Part shown: positions 29,194-37,756 of the stretch, in pieces
Position numbering within the stretch: the first letter of the stretch is position 1
Layout: each line of letters begins with the position of its first letter
NCBI GenBank assembly: GCA_021791845.1
Contig: JAJYVT010000018.1
Location: 1 to 47,983, forward strand
Direction of reading: 5' to 3'
DNA length: 47,983 nt
Origin: Actinomycetes bacterium
GTDB lineage: Bacteria > Actinomycetota > Acidimicrobiia > Acidimicrobiales > RAAP-2
Made by a program: the position numbers and the translations under genes
The notes under the pieces: generated by a model
Databases searched by the model: none
Seen by the model: the letters and a program-made list of their open reading frames with translations, nothing else
Told to the model about the DNA's origin: nothing

Positions 29194-30069
29194 GTGACCG
29201 TCGTGGACCACGTCGCGCCTTCCGACGCCCCCGCCCCCCGAGCCGGCGCCGTCGACGAGACCGCCGCCGGCGACCCGTCGGCCCCGGGCGCCTACCGTGT
29301 CGCCACCCCGGCCTTCGAGGGCCCCGTCGACCTGCTCGTCCACCTGGTCAACAGCCACGAGGTCGACATCTTGGCGGTGCCCCTGGCGCCCGTCGTGGAC
29401 GGCTTTGTCACCGCGCTGCGCGAGCGGCCGGGCTCGGTGTCGATGGACGTGCACTCCCAGTTCCTCCTCATGGCGTCGATCCTGGTGGAGCTGAAGTCAC
29501 AACGGCTGCTGCCCGGGCCCGACGAGGTCGAGGACGAGGAGGAGCTCGACGGCTGGGAGGCCCGTGACCTGCTCCTCTCCCGGCTGCTCGAGTGCCGGGC
29601 CTACGCGGCGGCGGCGGACGTGTTCGTCGCCCTCTCCGAGCGGGCGGCGCGCTCGGTCGCCCGTGAGGCCGGCCTGGACGACGGCTTCGTGGTCCACGCG
29701 CCCGACCTCCTGGCCGGCGTCCACCCGGACCAGCTCGCCCAGGCGTACCTGCGGGCCACGGCCGCCCGCCCCGTCCCCCAGGTCGACCTCTCCCACGTGA
29801 CGGTGGACACGGTCACGGTCTCCGAGACGGTCCAGAGCCTTGCCCGCACCCTTCCCGGCCGTGGCCCGCTCACCTTCGGGGAGCTGACCGGGCACCTCGA
29901 GGCCCGCATCGAGATCATCGTGCACTTCCTGGCGCTGCTCGAGCTGTGCAAGCTGGGCAAGGTGTCGCTCGGCCAGGCCGAGCGCTTCGGCGAGCTCCGG
30001 ATCGAGTGGGTGGCCGAGGACCACCCGCTCGTCGACGCCCTCATCGGGGCGGACGACTACGACGGATGA
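29194..30069 (+). CDS. scpA: Segregation and condensation protein A
   Basis: 291 residues from the GTG after the TACAGT box. FEGPVDLLVHLVNSHEVDIL is the conserved N-terminal kleisin segment that binds the Smc head neck. The middle (about 105-120, EVEDEEELDGWEARDLLL) is acidic, and the C-terminal winged helix (FLALLELCKLGKVSL) binds the other Smc head. ScpA links Smc to ScpB in chromosome condensation. The first 30 residues are an alanine/proline-rich extension. parA, next to scpA in mycobacteria, is absent. Confidence 0.95.
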   Translation: MTVVDHVAPSDAPAPRAGAVDETAAGDPSAPGAYRVATPAFEGPVDLLVHLVNSHEVDILAVPLAPVVDGFVTALRERPGSVSMDVHSQFLLMASILVELKSQRLLPGPDEVEDEEELDGWEARDLLLSRLLECRAYAAAADVFVALSERAARSVAREAGLDDGFVVHAPDLLAGVHPDQLAQAYLRATAARPVPQVDLSHVTVDTVTVSETVQSLARTLPGRGPLTFGELTGHLEARIEIIVHFLALLELCKLGKVSLGQAERFGELRIEWVAEDHPLVDALIGADDYDG

Positions 30070-30070
30070 G

Positions 30071-30118
30071 GTGCCGGCCCGAGCGCCGGCGCGGGTGCCG
30101 GCCCGAGCGCCGGCGCGG
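30071..30118 (+). repeat. Two exact 24-base tandem repeats before scpB
   Basis: Units 30071-30094 and 30095-30118 are identical (GTGCCGGCCCGAGCGCCGGC + GCGG); a third begins at 30119 and breaks after 10 bases. If translated from the first GTG they give VPARAPAR repeats. They lie between the scpA stop and the likely scpB ATG, and could form GC-rich structure in the mRNA. Confidence 0.9.
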
Positions 30119-30160
30119 GTGCCGGCCGGCGGAGCCGGGGGCGAAAGGACGGATGCCGAG

Positions 30161-30742
30161 ATGACCGACGAGGAGCTGGCCCGGGCCATCGAGGCGGTCG
30201 TGCTCGTGGCCGTCGAGCCGGTCACCCCCGGGCTCCTGGCCGAACTGGTCGAGGAGCCGGTCGAGCGGGTGGAGGCGACCTGCGACCGCCTGGCCGCCTC
30301 CTACGACGGGCACGGGTTCGTCCTGGCCAAGGTGGCCGGTGGCTACCGCTACCAGACCCATGCCGACCTCGCTCCCTACGTCGAGCGCTTCGCCAACCGT
30401 GACGTCTCGCACCGGCTGTCGACGGCGGCGCTGGAGACGCTGGCCATCGTCGCCTACCGCCAACCGGTGTCCCGGGCCCAGGTGTCCGCCCTGCGGGGGG
30501 TCAACGCCGAGGGAGTCGTCCGGCTGCTCGAGCAACGCGGCTACATCGCCGCCGTCGGGCGGGCCGAGGGACCGGGCCAGCCCATCCTCTACGGCACCAC
30601 CGACCTGTTCCTCGAGCGTCTGGGGCTCGACACCGTGGACCAGCTGCCCCCGGTGGAGGACTTCCTGCCCGGTCCCGAGGTGGCCGGCGAGCTGGAAGAG
30701 GGGCTCCGCCGCCCGGGCGGCACCGGTGACCGCCGGGGCTGA
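30161..30742 (+). CDS. scpB: Segregation and condensation protein B
   Basis: 193 residues from the ATG at 30161, the usual ScpB length, with AAAGGA 12 bases upstream. A GTG at 30071 is in frame but would add 30 residues of VPARAPAR repeats not seen in the family. The core has two winged helices: EELARAIEAVVLVAVEPVTPGLLAEL, then LSTAALETLAIVAYRQPVSRAQVSALRGV, the most conserved ScpB segment, and LLEQRGYIAAVGR. It pairs with ScpA and Smc. The 3' end overlaps rluB by 17 bases. Confidence 0.93.
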   Translation: MTDEELARAIEAVVLVAVEPVTPGLLAELVEEPVERVEATCDRLAASYDGHGFVLAKVAGGYRYQTHADLAPYVERFANRDVSHRLSTAALETLAIVAYRQPVSRAQVSALRGVNAEGVVRLLEQRGYIAAVGRAEGPGQPILYGTTDLFLERLGLDTVDQLPPVEDFLPGPEVAGELEEGLRRPGGTGDRRG

Positions 30743-31517
30743 GCCCCAGGGCGAGCGGCTCCAGAAGGTGCTGGCACGCGCCGGGCTCGGCAGCCGGCGG
30801 GTGTGCGAGGAGCTGGTGGCCGACGGGAGGGTGACCGTCAACGGCGCCGTCGCCGTCCTGGGCCAGCGCGTGGACCCCCGCGCCGACGCCGTGACCGTCG
30901 ACGGGGTCCCGGTGCCCATCGCCCCCGACCTGGTCTACTACCTGCTCAACAAGCCGGCCGGCGTCGTGAGCACCGCCGCCGACCCCGAGGGCCGGCCCAC
31001 CGTCGTCGACCTCGTGCCCGGCGAGCCCCGGGTGTTCTCGGTCGGCCGGCTGGACTACGACACCGAGGGGCTCCTCATCCTCACCAACGACGGGGAGCTG
31101 GCGCACCGCCTGGCCCACCCCTCCCACGGCGTGACCAAGGAGTACCTGGCGGAGGTGGACGGCGCGGTGGGTGCCGGCGCCCTGCGCCGTCTGCGCGACG
31201 GGGTCGAGCTCACAGACGGCCGGACGGCGCCGGCCACGGTGGGCCAGCCCGCTCCCGGGGTGCTGCGCATCGTGCTCCACGAGGGCCGCAACCGCCAGGT
31301 CCGCCGCATGTGCGAGGCCGTCGGCCACCCCGTGCGCCGCCTGGTGCGCACCCGCATCGGCACCGTCGCCGACCCGTCGTTGCGCCCGGGGGCGTGGCGA
31401 CCGCTCGAGGGCGGCGAGGTCCGCGCCCTCTACGCCGCGTCGAGCACGCCGGCGCCCGGCGCCGGCCGCCGCGGCAGCGGACGCGGGCCATCCCGGCCCG
31501 CTCGCGGCGGCCGGTAG
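30726..31517 (+). CDS. RluB/RsuA-family rRNA pseudouridine synthase
   Basis: 263 residues, GTG overlapping scpB. The S4 domain (about 9-60) is followed by the catalytic segment VGRLDYDTEGLLILTNDGEL with Asp110 as the conserved nucleophilic residue, then KEYLAEVDG and HEGRNRQVRRMCEAVGH. Such enzymes isomerise one uridine in 23S or 16S rRNA. The tail after about 235 is an Arg/Gly/Pro-rich stretch that may bind RNA. The order scpA-scpB-rluB is that of Rv1709-Rv1711. Confidence 0.94.
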   Translation: MTAGAEPQGERLQKVLARAGLGSRRVCEELVADGRVTVNGAVAVLGQRVDPRADAVTVDGVPVPIAPDLVYYLLNKPAGVVSTAADPEGRPTVVDLVPGEPRVFSVGRLDYDTEGLLILTNDGELAHRLAHPSHGVTKEYLAEVDGAVGAGALRRLRDGVELTDGRTAPATVGQPAPGVLRIVLHEGRNRQVRRMCEAVGHPVRRLVRTRIGTVADPSLRPGAWRPLEGGEVRALYAASSTPAPGAGRRGSGRGPSRPARGGR

Positions 31518-31520
31518 GAT
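31515..31520 (+). promoter_or_regulatory. -10 box TAGGAT of aroH
   Basis: TAGGAT overlaps the rluB stop codon and ends 8 bases before the ATG at 31529. Leaderless arrangement; aroH may therefore be expressed apart from scpAB-rluB. Confidence 0.5.
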
Positions 31521-31528
31521 CGGCGCCC

Positions 31529-31915
31529 ATGCCTGCAACCGTCCGTGCCCTGCGCGGCGCCACCACGGTCGTCGAGGACACGCCAGAGCACGTCACGCCG
31601 CGCGTCCAGGAGCTGTTGACCGAGATCATGCGGCGCAACGGGCTCCAGCTGGACGACGTGGTGAGCGTCATCTTCACCGCCACCACCGACGTCGTCTCGA
31701 TGTTCCCGGCCACCGCGGCGCGCGGCATCGGCTTCGGCACCGTGCCGCTCCTGTGCGCGTCGGAGATCCCGGTCCCGGGCTCCATGCCGCGTTGCGTGCG
31801 CGTGCTGCTCCATGTCCTGACCGAGCGCCCTCGGGGCGACCTGCGCCACGTCTACCTCCACGGCGCCGAGGTCCTGCGCGACGACCTGCCCCTCGGGGGC
31901 GACGAGCCGGCGTGA
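31529..31915 (+). CDS. aroH: Chorismate mutase, AroH class
   Basis: 128 residues, the compact AroH type. VRALRGATTVVEDTPEHV and QELLTEIMRRNGL, then VVSVIFTATTDVVSMFPATAARG and MPRCVRVLLHV, match the B. subtilis AroH trimer fold, including the arginines of its active site (ALRGATT and MPRCVRV). It converts chorismate to prephenate. It lies 16 bases before tyrA, which uses that product. Confidence 0.95.
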   Translation: MPATVRALRGATTVVEDTPEHVTPRVQELLTEIMRRNGLQLDDVVSVIFTATTDVVSMFPATAARGIGFGTVPLLCASEIPVPGSMPRCVRVLLHVLTERPRGDLRHVYLHGAEVLRDDLPLGGDEPA

Positions 31916-31931
31916 GCGGGACGCCACGGCC

Positions 31932-33008
31932 GTGACCGGCCCCCGGCGGGCGATCGTGGTGGGGACCGGGCTCATCGGCGGCTCGCTCGGGATGGCGCTG
32001 CGGTCCCGGGGCTGGCACGTGTCGGGGTGGGACGCCGACCCGGTCCGGACCGACGCCGCGGTCCGTGCCGGCGCCCTCGACGCCGCCGGGGACGACCCCG
32101 CCGCCGCGATCGCCTTCGTGGCCACCCCGTCGTCCGCCGTGGCCGGGACGGCGGCAGCGATCCTGGCGGACCCCGACCGGCCCGGACGCCCGGTGGTCAC
32201 CGACGTGAGCGGGGTGAAGGCCGCCATCGTGTCCGCCGTCGACCATCCCCGCTTCGTGGGCGGCCACCCGATGGCCGGGTCGGAGCAGGTCGGCCTGGAC
32301 GGCGCCGACGGCGAGCTGTTCACGGGAGCCGTCTGGGTGCTCACCCCGACCCCCCGGACGGATCTCGGCGCCTTCGCCTACGTGCGCGACGTCGTCACCT
32401 CGCTGGGCGCCGACGTGGTGGTGCTCTCGCCCGAGGACCACGACCGACTGGTGGCCGTGGTCTCGCACGTGCCCCACCTGGTGGCGGCCACCCTCATGAA
32501 CGCGGCCGCCCAGGACGCCGAGCAGGACGCCGTGCTGCTCCGGCTGGCGGCCGGCGGCTTCCGGGACATGACGCGGGTGGCCGCCGGCCACCCCGGCATC
32601 TGGCCCGATGTCTGCGCCGACAACGCCGCGGCCATCGTGAGCTCGCTCGACCACGTGATCGAGGACCTCGCCGCCATGCGCGAGCGCGTGGCGGGCGCCG
32701 ACCGGGCCGGGCTGCTCGAGGCGCTGCACCGCGCCAGCAGCGCCCGCCGCCACCTGCCGGCCCGCGGTGCCCGCCCCGAGCGGCTGACCGAGCTCCGGGT
32801 CCCGGTCTCCGACCGCGAGGGGGTGCTGGCCGAGATCACGAGCGTCGCCGGGGACCTCGGCATCAACATCTACGACATCGAGATCGCCCACTCCGCCGAG
32901 GGGCCCCGGGGCGTCCTCCTCCTCGTGGTGGACGCCGACGAGGCGGCGAAGCTCCGTGACGCCGTGGCCGCCCGGGGCTACCGGGCCACCGCCCAGGACC
33001 TCTCGTGA
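31932..33008 (+). CDS. tyrA: Prephenate dehydrogenase with C-terminal ACT domain
   Basis: 358 residues, GTG start. NAD site VVGTGLIGGSLGMALR (about 9-24), then DVSGVKAAIV, GGHPMAGSEQVG and DHDRLVAVVSHVPHLVA, the family's catalytic region. The last ~75 residues (LRVPVSDREGVLAEITSVAG, INIYDIEIAHS) form an ACT domain, which in this family mediates feedback by tyrosine or related ligands. It makes 4-hydroxyphenylpyruvate from prephenate. Its stop overlaps the aroA-cmk GTG (GTGA). Confidence 0.95.
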   Translation: MTGPRRAIVVGTGLIGGSLGMALRSRGWHVSGWDADPVRTDAAVRAGALDAAGDDPAAAIAFVATPSSAVAGTAAAILADPDRPGRPVVTDVSGVKAAIVSAVDHPRFVGGHPMAGSEQVGLDGADGELFTGAVWVLTPTPRTDLGAFAYVRDVVTSLGADVVVLSPEDHDRLVAVVSHVPHLVAATLMNAAAQDAEQDAVLLRLAAGGFRDMTRVAAGHPGIWPDVCADNAAAIVSSLDHVIEDLAAMRERVAGADRAGLLEALHRASSARRHLPARGARPERLTELRVPVSDREGVLAEITSVAGDLGINIYDIEIAHSAEGPRGVLLLVVDADEAAKLRDAVAARGYRATAQDLS

Positions 33009-34942
33009 AGGCGATGCCCGGCACCGTGCGGGTGGCGGGAGCCGCCGCGCTCGGCGGTGCCGTGCGGACCCCGGGCGACAAGTCGGTCTCCCACCGGGCG
33101 CTCATCCTGGCCGCACTGGGCGAAGGGGTGTCCACGCTGCGCGGCCTCTCCGACGGCGACGACGTCGCTCGCACCCGGGCGGCGGTTCAGGCCCTCGGCG
33201 CCACCGTCGTCCAGGACGGGGCCACCGTGACGGTGGCGGGGGGCCGGGACCGCCTGCACCCCCCGGACGAGCCCCTCGACTGCGGCAACTCCGGCACGGG
33301 CATGCGCCTGCTGGCCGGGCTGGTGGCCGGCCTCCCCGGCGAGACCGTGCTCACCGGCGACGAGTCGCTCTCCTCCCGCCCCATGGACCGCATCGCCGAG
33401 CCCTTGGAGGCCATGGGGGCCACCGTCTCGGGGCAGGGCGACCGGCGGGTGCCCCCGCTCACCGTGAAGGGCGGCCGGCTCTGCGGCATCACCTGGACGC
33501 CCCCGGTGACGAGCGCCCAGGTGAAGTCGGCCGTCCTCCTGGCCGGGTTGTCGGCGGAGGGGGAGACGGTCGTGCACGAGGCGGTGCGCACCCGCGCCCA
33601 TACCGAGGAGCTGCTGGCGGCGGCGGGCGCGGACGTGTCGGTCGCCGAGGAGGGCGCCGGACGGGTGGTGCGGGTGGCCGCCTCGCCGCTCCGCCCGCTC
33701 GACCTGGACGTCCCCGGCGACCCCTCGCAGGCCGCCTTCTGGGTGGTGGCCGCCTGCCTGGTGCCGGGGAGCACGGTGACGGTGCGCGGCGTCTACGCCG
33801 GTCCCGAGCGGACCGGCTTCGTGGACGTGCTCCGCCGCATGGGGGGCGACGTCGTGCTCGCGCCCGCCGCAGGGGAGGGCCCGGCCGGCCCGGCCGGCAT
33901 GGCGGGACCCGTCGCCGACGTCGTCGCCCGGTCGTCCCGGCTGACCGCCACGGTCGTGCACGCCGAGGAGATCCCCTCGCTCGACGAGGTCCCCGTCCTG
34001 GCGGTGGCCGCCGCCGCGGCCAGCGGCACGACCCGGTTCGTCGGGATGGCCGAGCTGCGGGTGAAGGAGACCGACCGCCTGGCCGCGGTGGCGGCGCTGG
34101 TCGACGCCATCGGCGCCCGGGCGGAGATCGACGGCGACGACCTCGTCGTCCACGGGGCGGGGCGGCTCCGCCACGCGGCGTCCGACAGCGGCGGCGACCA
34201 CCGGATGGCCATGGCCGCCGCCGTGGCCGCCCTGGCGGCCGGGCCGGGGGAGAGCTCCATCCGCGGCTTTCGGTGCGTCGCCACCAGCTACCCCACCTTC
34301 CTCGAGGACCTCCGGGCGCTGGGCGCCACGGCGCGAGCGCCGACCGTGGCCATCGACGGGCCGGCCGGCTCGGGCAAGTCCACCGTGTCGCGGGCGCTGG
34401 CCGAGCGGCTCGGCGTGGCCCGCCTGGACACCGGGGCGATGTACCGGGCCGTGGCGTGGGCGGCGCTCGACCGGGGCGTCGATCCCGCCGACGCCGCCGC
34501 CGTGGCCGCCATCGCCCGGGCGGCGGTGATCGAGGCCGGCCCGGACGCCGTCGTCATCGACGGCGCCGAGGTGACGGCGGCCATCCGCTCGCCCGAGGTG
34601 AGCCGGACCGTCTCCGCCGTGGCCGCCAACCCGGCGGTGCGCGCCGCGCTGGTGGAGCGCCAGCGGGCCTGGCGGGCCGTGTGCGGCGGCGGCGTGGTGG
34701 AGGGCCGCGACATCGGCACGGTCGTGTTCCCCGACGCCGACGTGAAGGTCTACCTCACCGCCTCGACGGAGGAGCGGGCGCGGCGCCGCTTCGACGAGGC
34801 GGCCGACGCGGTGGCCCGCCGGGACCGCATCGACTCGACCCGGGCGGCGTCGCCGCTGGCCATGGCGGCCGACGCTCGCCTCCTCGACACGACCGGGCGT
34901 AGCGTCGAGAGCGTGGTGGAGGAGATCCTCTCGTGGCTGTGA
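33005..34942 (+). CDS. aroA-cmk: Fused EPSP synthase and cytidylate kinase
   Basis: 645 residues in one uninterrupted frame. Residues 1-442 are EPSP synthase: RTPGDKSVSHRAL (Lys26), LDCGNSGTGMRLLAG, SLSSRPMDRI, SAQVKSAVLLAGL, and ELRVKETDRL. Residues 446-645 are CMP kinase: Walker A GPAGSGKST (453-461), LDTGAMYRAVA, VVEGRDIGTVVFP and RIDSTRAASPLAMA. The two join with only a few linker residues. The kinase is about 200 residues, somewhat shorter than usual; the stretch between EERARRRF and RRDRIDS lacks about ten residues found in standalone enzymes. AroA makes EPSP for chorismate; Cmk phosphorylates CMP and dCMP. Fusions of these two genes are known in some bacteria. Confidence 0.95.
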   Translation: MKAMPGTVRVAGAAALGGAVRTPGDKSVSHRALILAALGEGVSTLRGLSDGDDVARTRAAVQALGATVVQDGATVTVAGGRDRLHPPDEPLDCGNSGTGMRLLAGLVAGLPGETVLTGDESLSSRPMDRIAEPLEAMGATVSGQGDRRVPPLTVKGGRLCGITWTPPVTSAQVKSAVLLAGLSAEGETVVHEAVRTRAHTEELLAAAGADVSVAEEGAGRVVRVAASPLRPLDLDVPGDPSQAAFWVVAACLVPGSTVTVRGVYAGPERTGFVDVLRRMGGDVVLAPAAGEGPAGPAGMAGPVADVVARSSRLTATVVHAEEIPSLDEVPVLAVAAAAASGTTRFVGMAELRVKETDRLAAVAALVDAIGARAEIDGDDLVVHGAGRLRHAASDSGGDHRMAMAAAVAALAAGPGESSIRGFRCVATSYPTFLEDLRALGATARAPTVAIDGPAGSGKSTVSRALAERLGVARLDTGAMYRAVAWAALDRGVDPADAAAVAAIARAAVIEAGPDAVVIDGAEVTAAIRSPEVSRTVSAVAANPAVRAALVERQRAWRAVCGGGVVEGRDIGTVVFPDADVKVYLTASTEERARRRFDEAADAVARRDRIDSTRAASPLAMAADARLLDTTGRSVESVVEEILSWL

Positions 34943-35646
34943 CGCCGCGGCGCGCCGAGGGCTCGGCGCCCGTCGAGCCCGAGCCCTTCGAGCCCGATCC
35001 CCGCCGCAGCCCGGCCTACCGCCTGGCCCGGGCCGTGTTCGTGTCGATCGTGGGCACGTGGTTCCGGCCCCAGGTGACCGGGCGCGAGCGCGTCCCGCTC
35101 GACGGTCCGGTGATCCTGGCGCCCATCCACCGGTCGTTCGCCGACTTCGCCTTCTCGGCCTTCCTCACCCGGCGCAAGCTGTTCTTCATGGCGAAGGACG
35201 AGCTCTGGCGCAACAAGGCGCTGGGCCGTCTCCTGAGCGCCCTCGGGGTCTTCCCCGTCCACCGGGAGGCGGCCGACCGGGAGGCGTTGCGCCGGGCCGA
35301 GACCGTGCTCCAGCGCGGGCAGGTGCTGGTGCTCTTCCCCGAGGGCACCCGCAAGTCCGGCACGGTCGTGGGGGAGCTCCACGAGGGTGCCGCCTTCCTG
35401 GCGGCACGCACCGGGGCGCCGATCGTGCCGGTCGGCATCGGCGGCACCGACCTGGCCATGCCCAAGGGGCAGCGCATCCCGAAGCCGATGCGGATCCCGG
35501 TCGTGGTGGGGGAGCCGATCGCACCCCCCGCCCGCAGCGCGTCGGGACGGGTGCCGCGCAGCACCGTCCACGCCACGACCGAGGCGCTCCGGGTGGCGGT
35601 CCAAACCGCCTACGACGAGGCCCGTGCCCGGGTGCCCCGGGGGTGA
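34933..35646 (+). CDS. 1-acylglycerol-3-phosphate acyltransferase-like protein (PlsC family)
   Basis: 237 residues. GTG at 34933 is preceded by GGAGGAG at 8 bases, better than the GTG 2 codons later. The catalytic HRSFAD (His66, Asp71) is an HX4D box, FFMAKDELW is motif II, and FPEGTRKSG (135-143) is motif [15 protein letters not shown] follows. It transfers an acyl chain to a glycerol-phosphate or similar acceptor at the membrane. No strong transmembrane helix, so it is probably peripheral. Its start overlaps the aroA-cmk end by 10 bases, a common neighbour arrangement of cmk in actinobacteria. Confidence 0.92.
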   Translation: MAVTPRRAEGSAPVEPEPFEPDPRRSPAYRLARAVFVSIVGTWFRPQVTGRERVPLDGPVILAPIHRSFADFAFSAFLTRRKLFFMAKDELWRNKALGRLLSALGVFPVHREAADREALRRAETVLQRGQVLVLFPEGTRKSGTVVGELHEGAAFLAARTGAPIVPVGIGGTDLAMPKGQRIPKPMRIPVVVGEPIAPPARSASGRVPRSTVHATTEALRVAVQTAYDEARARVPRG

Positions 35647-35647
35647 G

Positions 35648-36853
35648 GTGACCCCGGCGGTGGGCGCGGGCGATCCGGAGCCGCAGCCGCCGCGCCCCGC
35701 GCCCGGGGGTGTGGCCGGAGGCGCGCCCGGGGATGTGGCCGGAGGCGAGCTCGGGGATGTGGCCGGAGGCGAGCTCGGGGCGGAGGAGCGAGCGCGCCTC
35801 GGCGCCGCCGCAGGGGAGTTCGCCGCCGAGACGACCTACCTCGACACGGCGACGTACGGCCTGCCGCCGCGCCGGAGCTTCGAGGCGCTGCAGGCGGCCC
35901 TCGGCGAGTGGCGGGCGGGCCGGGCCCGTGCGGCCGCCTACGACGACGACGTCGCCCGGGGGCGCGCCGCCTTCGCCCGGCTGGTCGGTGTCGACCCGTC
36001 GCTGGTGGCCATCGGCACGACGGCGTCCTCGCTCGTCGGGCTGGTTGCCGCCTCCCTGCCGGCGGGCGCCCAGGTGCTCACGGCGACCGGCGACTTCACG
36101 AGCGTCCTGTTCCCCTTCCACGTCCAGGCCGGCCGGCCCGACCGGCGGATCACCGTCCGCGAGGCGCCGCTCGACCGGCTGGCAGAGGCGGTGGACGAGC
36201 ACACCACGGTGGTCGCCGTCTCCGCCGTCCAGTCGGCCGATGGGCGCCTGGCCGACCTCGACGACATCGTCGCCGCGTGCGCCGGGACCGGCACGCGGGT
36301 CCTCTTGGACCTGACCCAGGCCGCCGGGTGGCTCCCGGTGGACGCCGGGCGGGTCGCCTACACCGTCACCGCCGGGTACAAGTGGCTGCTCGCACCCCGC
36401 GGCACCGCCTACCTCACCGTCCAGCGCGAGCTGCTCGACGATCTCGTCCCCGTCTCGGCCGGGTGGTACGCGGGGGCCGACCGGTGGTCCAGCATCTACG
36501 GCGGGCCCCTGCGGCTGGCCGACGACGCCCGGCGCTTCGACCTCTCCCCGGCGTGGCTCTCGTGGGTGGGCGCCGCGCCCTCGCTCGACCTGCTGGAGGC
36601 GGTCGGCAGCCGGACCCGGCACGCCCACGCCCTCGAGCTGGCCAACCGGTTCTGCGCCGGCGCCGGCCTCCCGCCCACGGCCTCGGCCATCGTGTCGGTC
36701 GACGCCGACGCCGAGGCCCCCGGTCGCATGGTGGCGGCAACGGTGGCCGGGTCGGTGCGCGCCGGGCGCCTACGCCTGTCGTTCCACGTCTGCAACACCA
36801 CGGCCGACGTCGACCGGGCCCTGGAGGCGCTCGCCGGTCACGTCCGGGCGTGA
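35648..36853 (+). CDS. Class V PLP-dependent aminotransferase/desulfurase-like protein
   Basis: 401 residues if started at the first [16 protein letters not shown] marks the family start near residue 64; [12 protein letters not shown] (Asp221) binds the pyridine nitrogen of PLP, and Lys245 in [12 protein letters not shown] forms the Schiff base. The lack of a conserved cysteine loop near the end argues against a classic cysteine desulfurase; isopenicillin epimerase-like or kynureninase-like members are closer. Substrate unknown. The first ~45 residues are Gly/Ala repeats with several in-frame GTGs (35711, 35735 and 35759), so the true start is unsure. It follows the acyltransferase gene without a gap. 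Confidence 0.85.
   Translation: MTPAVGAGDPEPQPPRPAPGGVAGGAPGDVAGGELGDVAGGELGAEERARLGAAAGEFAAETTYLDTATYGLPPRRSFEALQAALGEWRAGRARAAAYDDDVARGRAAFARLVGVDPSLVAIGTTASSLVGLVAASLPAGAQVLTATGDFTSVLFPFHVQAGRPDRRITVREAPLDRLAEAVDEHTTVVAVSAVQSADGRLADLDDIVAACAGTGTRVLLDLTQAAGWLPVDAGRVAYTVTAGYKWLLAPRGTAYLTVQRELLDDLVPVSAGWYAGADRWSSIYGGPLRLADDARRFDLSPAWLSWVGAAPSLDLLEAVGSRTRHAHALELANRFCAGAGLPPTASAIVSVDADAEAPGRMVAATVAGSVRAGRLRLSFHVCNTTADVDRALEALAGHVRA
35708..35779 (+). repeat. 24-base tandem repeats in the aminotransferase 5' end
   Basis: Two exact units, 35732-35755 and 35756-35779 (GATGTGGCCGGAGGCGAGCT + CGGG), preceded by a diverged copy from about 35708. In frame they give VAGGELGD. The unit length equals that of the repeats before scpB, but the sequences are unrelated. 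Confidence 0.9.
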
Positions 36854-36881
36854 GCCGGCGCCGGCGCGCTCGGCGCTGGGC

Positions 36882-36938
36882 CGGGCTGCCGGGACGGCGG
36901 CTGCCCGCGGCGCTATGACGGGCTGCCGGGACGGCGGC
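36882..36938. repeat. 20-base direct repeat at the end of the glycosyltransferase gene
   Basis: CGGGCTGCCGGGACGGCGGC occurs at 36882-36901 and 36919-36938. The second copy encodes the last residues of the glycosyltransferase just before its stop; the first lies in the convergent gap. It looks like a small duplication at the 3' end. Confidence 0.9.
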
Positions 36939-37749
36939 CGGACCCGCCGCCCTCCCGTCGCCAGGTCCGCAGCACGACCGAGGCGTAGCGGAAGCCGTAG
37001 ATGAGGTTCCCGCCCTTCTTCGACTCCCCCGAGGCCCGTTCGTGCCACACCGTCGGGCGCTCGGTCACCCGCCATCCCCGGCTCATGGCCGTGATGAGCA
37101 GCTCGGCCGTCTGGTACTGGTCCTGCACCAGCCGCGGGACCACGTCGGCCAGCATGCTGGCACGCAGCGCCCGGTAGCCGTTGGAGGTGTCGGTGAGGTT
37201 CGAGCCCATGAGCCGGTTCATGAGCCAGGCGAACCACACCACGCCGACGCGCCGGTAGCGGTCGGCGGTCTCGTCCACGCCGAGGCGCCGGGACGCCACC
37301 ACGAAGTCGGCCTGGTCGTCCACCAGCGGCTGGAGCATCGTCTCCAGCTCCGCCGGGTCGTTCTGGCCATCGGCGTCGAGGGTCACCACGTACTGGGCGC
37401 CCCCCCGCACGCACAGGTCGTAGCCGACCCGGAGGGCCACCCCGTGGCCGAGGTTGGTGGGGAAGACGAAGGTGATGGCGCCGGCCTCCTCGGCCACGCG
37501 GTCCGTGGCGTCGTCGCCGCCGTCCACGACCACCACCGGCACCACCTCCAGCCCGCACGCCTTGGTGGGGACCCGTGCCAGGACGTCGCCGATGTTGCCC
37601 TCCTCCTCGTAGGCGCAGATGAGGGCGGCCACGGGGGGCAGGGCAAGCTGCGGGTGGCGCCGCTCGAACGCTTGGCGCCCGACCTCGATGGCCAGCCGCT
37701 GGAGCGCGACCAGACGCGACGGTCGGCCGTCGGAGACGCTGCCGGCCAT
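36913..37749 (-). CDS. Family 2 glycosyltransferase (polyprenyl-phosphate sugar transferase-like)
   Basis: 278 residues, ATG at 37749. GT-A fold: ALICAYEEEGNIGDVLARVP, VVVVDGGDDATDRVAEEAGA and the metal-binding LDADGQNDPAELE (Asp125, Asp127). The following NGYRALRASML and WHERASGESKKGGNLIYGF segments are typical of dolichol-phosphate mannose synthase-like enzymes. It has no C-terminal membrane helices, so it probably makes a polyprenyl-linked sugar at the inner face. It starts 7 bases after ispH, an isoprenoid gene, which fits a polyprenyl carrier but does not prove it. Confidence 0.9.
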   Translation of the reverse strand: MAGSVSDGRPSRLVALQRLAIEVGRQAFERRHPQLALPPVAALICAYEEEGNIGDVLARVPTKACGLEVVPVVVVDGGDDATDRVAEEAGAITFVFPTNLGHGVALRVGYDLCVRGGAQYVVTLDADGQNDPAELETMLQPLVDDQADFVVASRRLGVDETADRYRRVGVVWFAWLMNRLMGSNLTDTSNGYRALRASMLADVVPRLVQDQYQTAELLITAMSRGWRVTERPTVWHERASGESKKGGNLIYGFRYASVVLRTWRREGGGSGRRPGSPS

Positions 37750-37756
37750 GGGGTCG

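Noticed and set aside
26488-29454. 988-codon minus-strand open frame across the zinc-finger, M50 and trpS regions
   Set aside because: It crosses several well-supported genes in other frames and has no recognisable domain.
30071-30160. ScpB starting at the GTG at 30071
   Set aside because: Would add 30 residues made of VPARAPAR repeats that do not belong to the family; the ATG at 30161 gives the usual length.
35708-35779. CRISPR-like or attachment repeats
   Set aside because: Directly adjoining units without spacers, in a coding frame, with no cas or integrase genes nearby.
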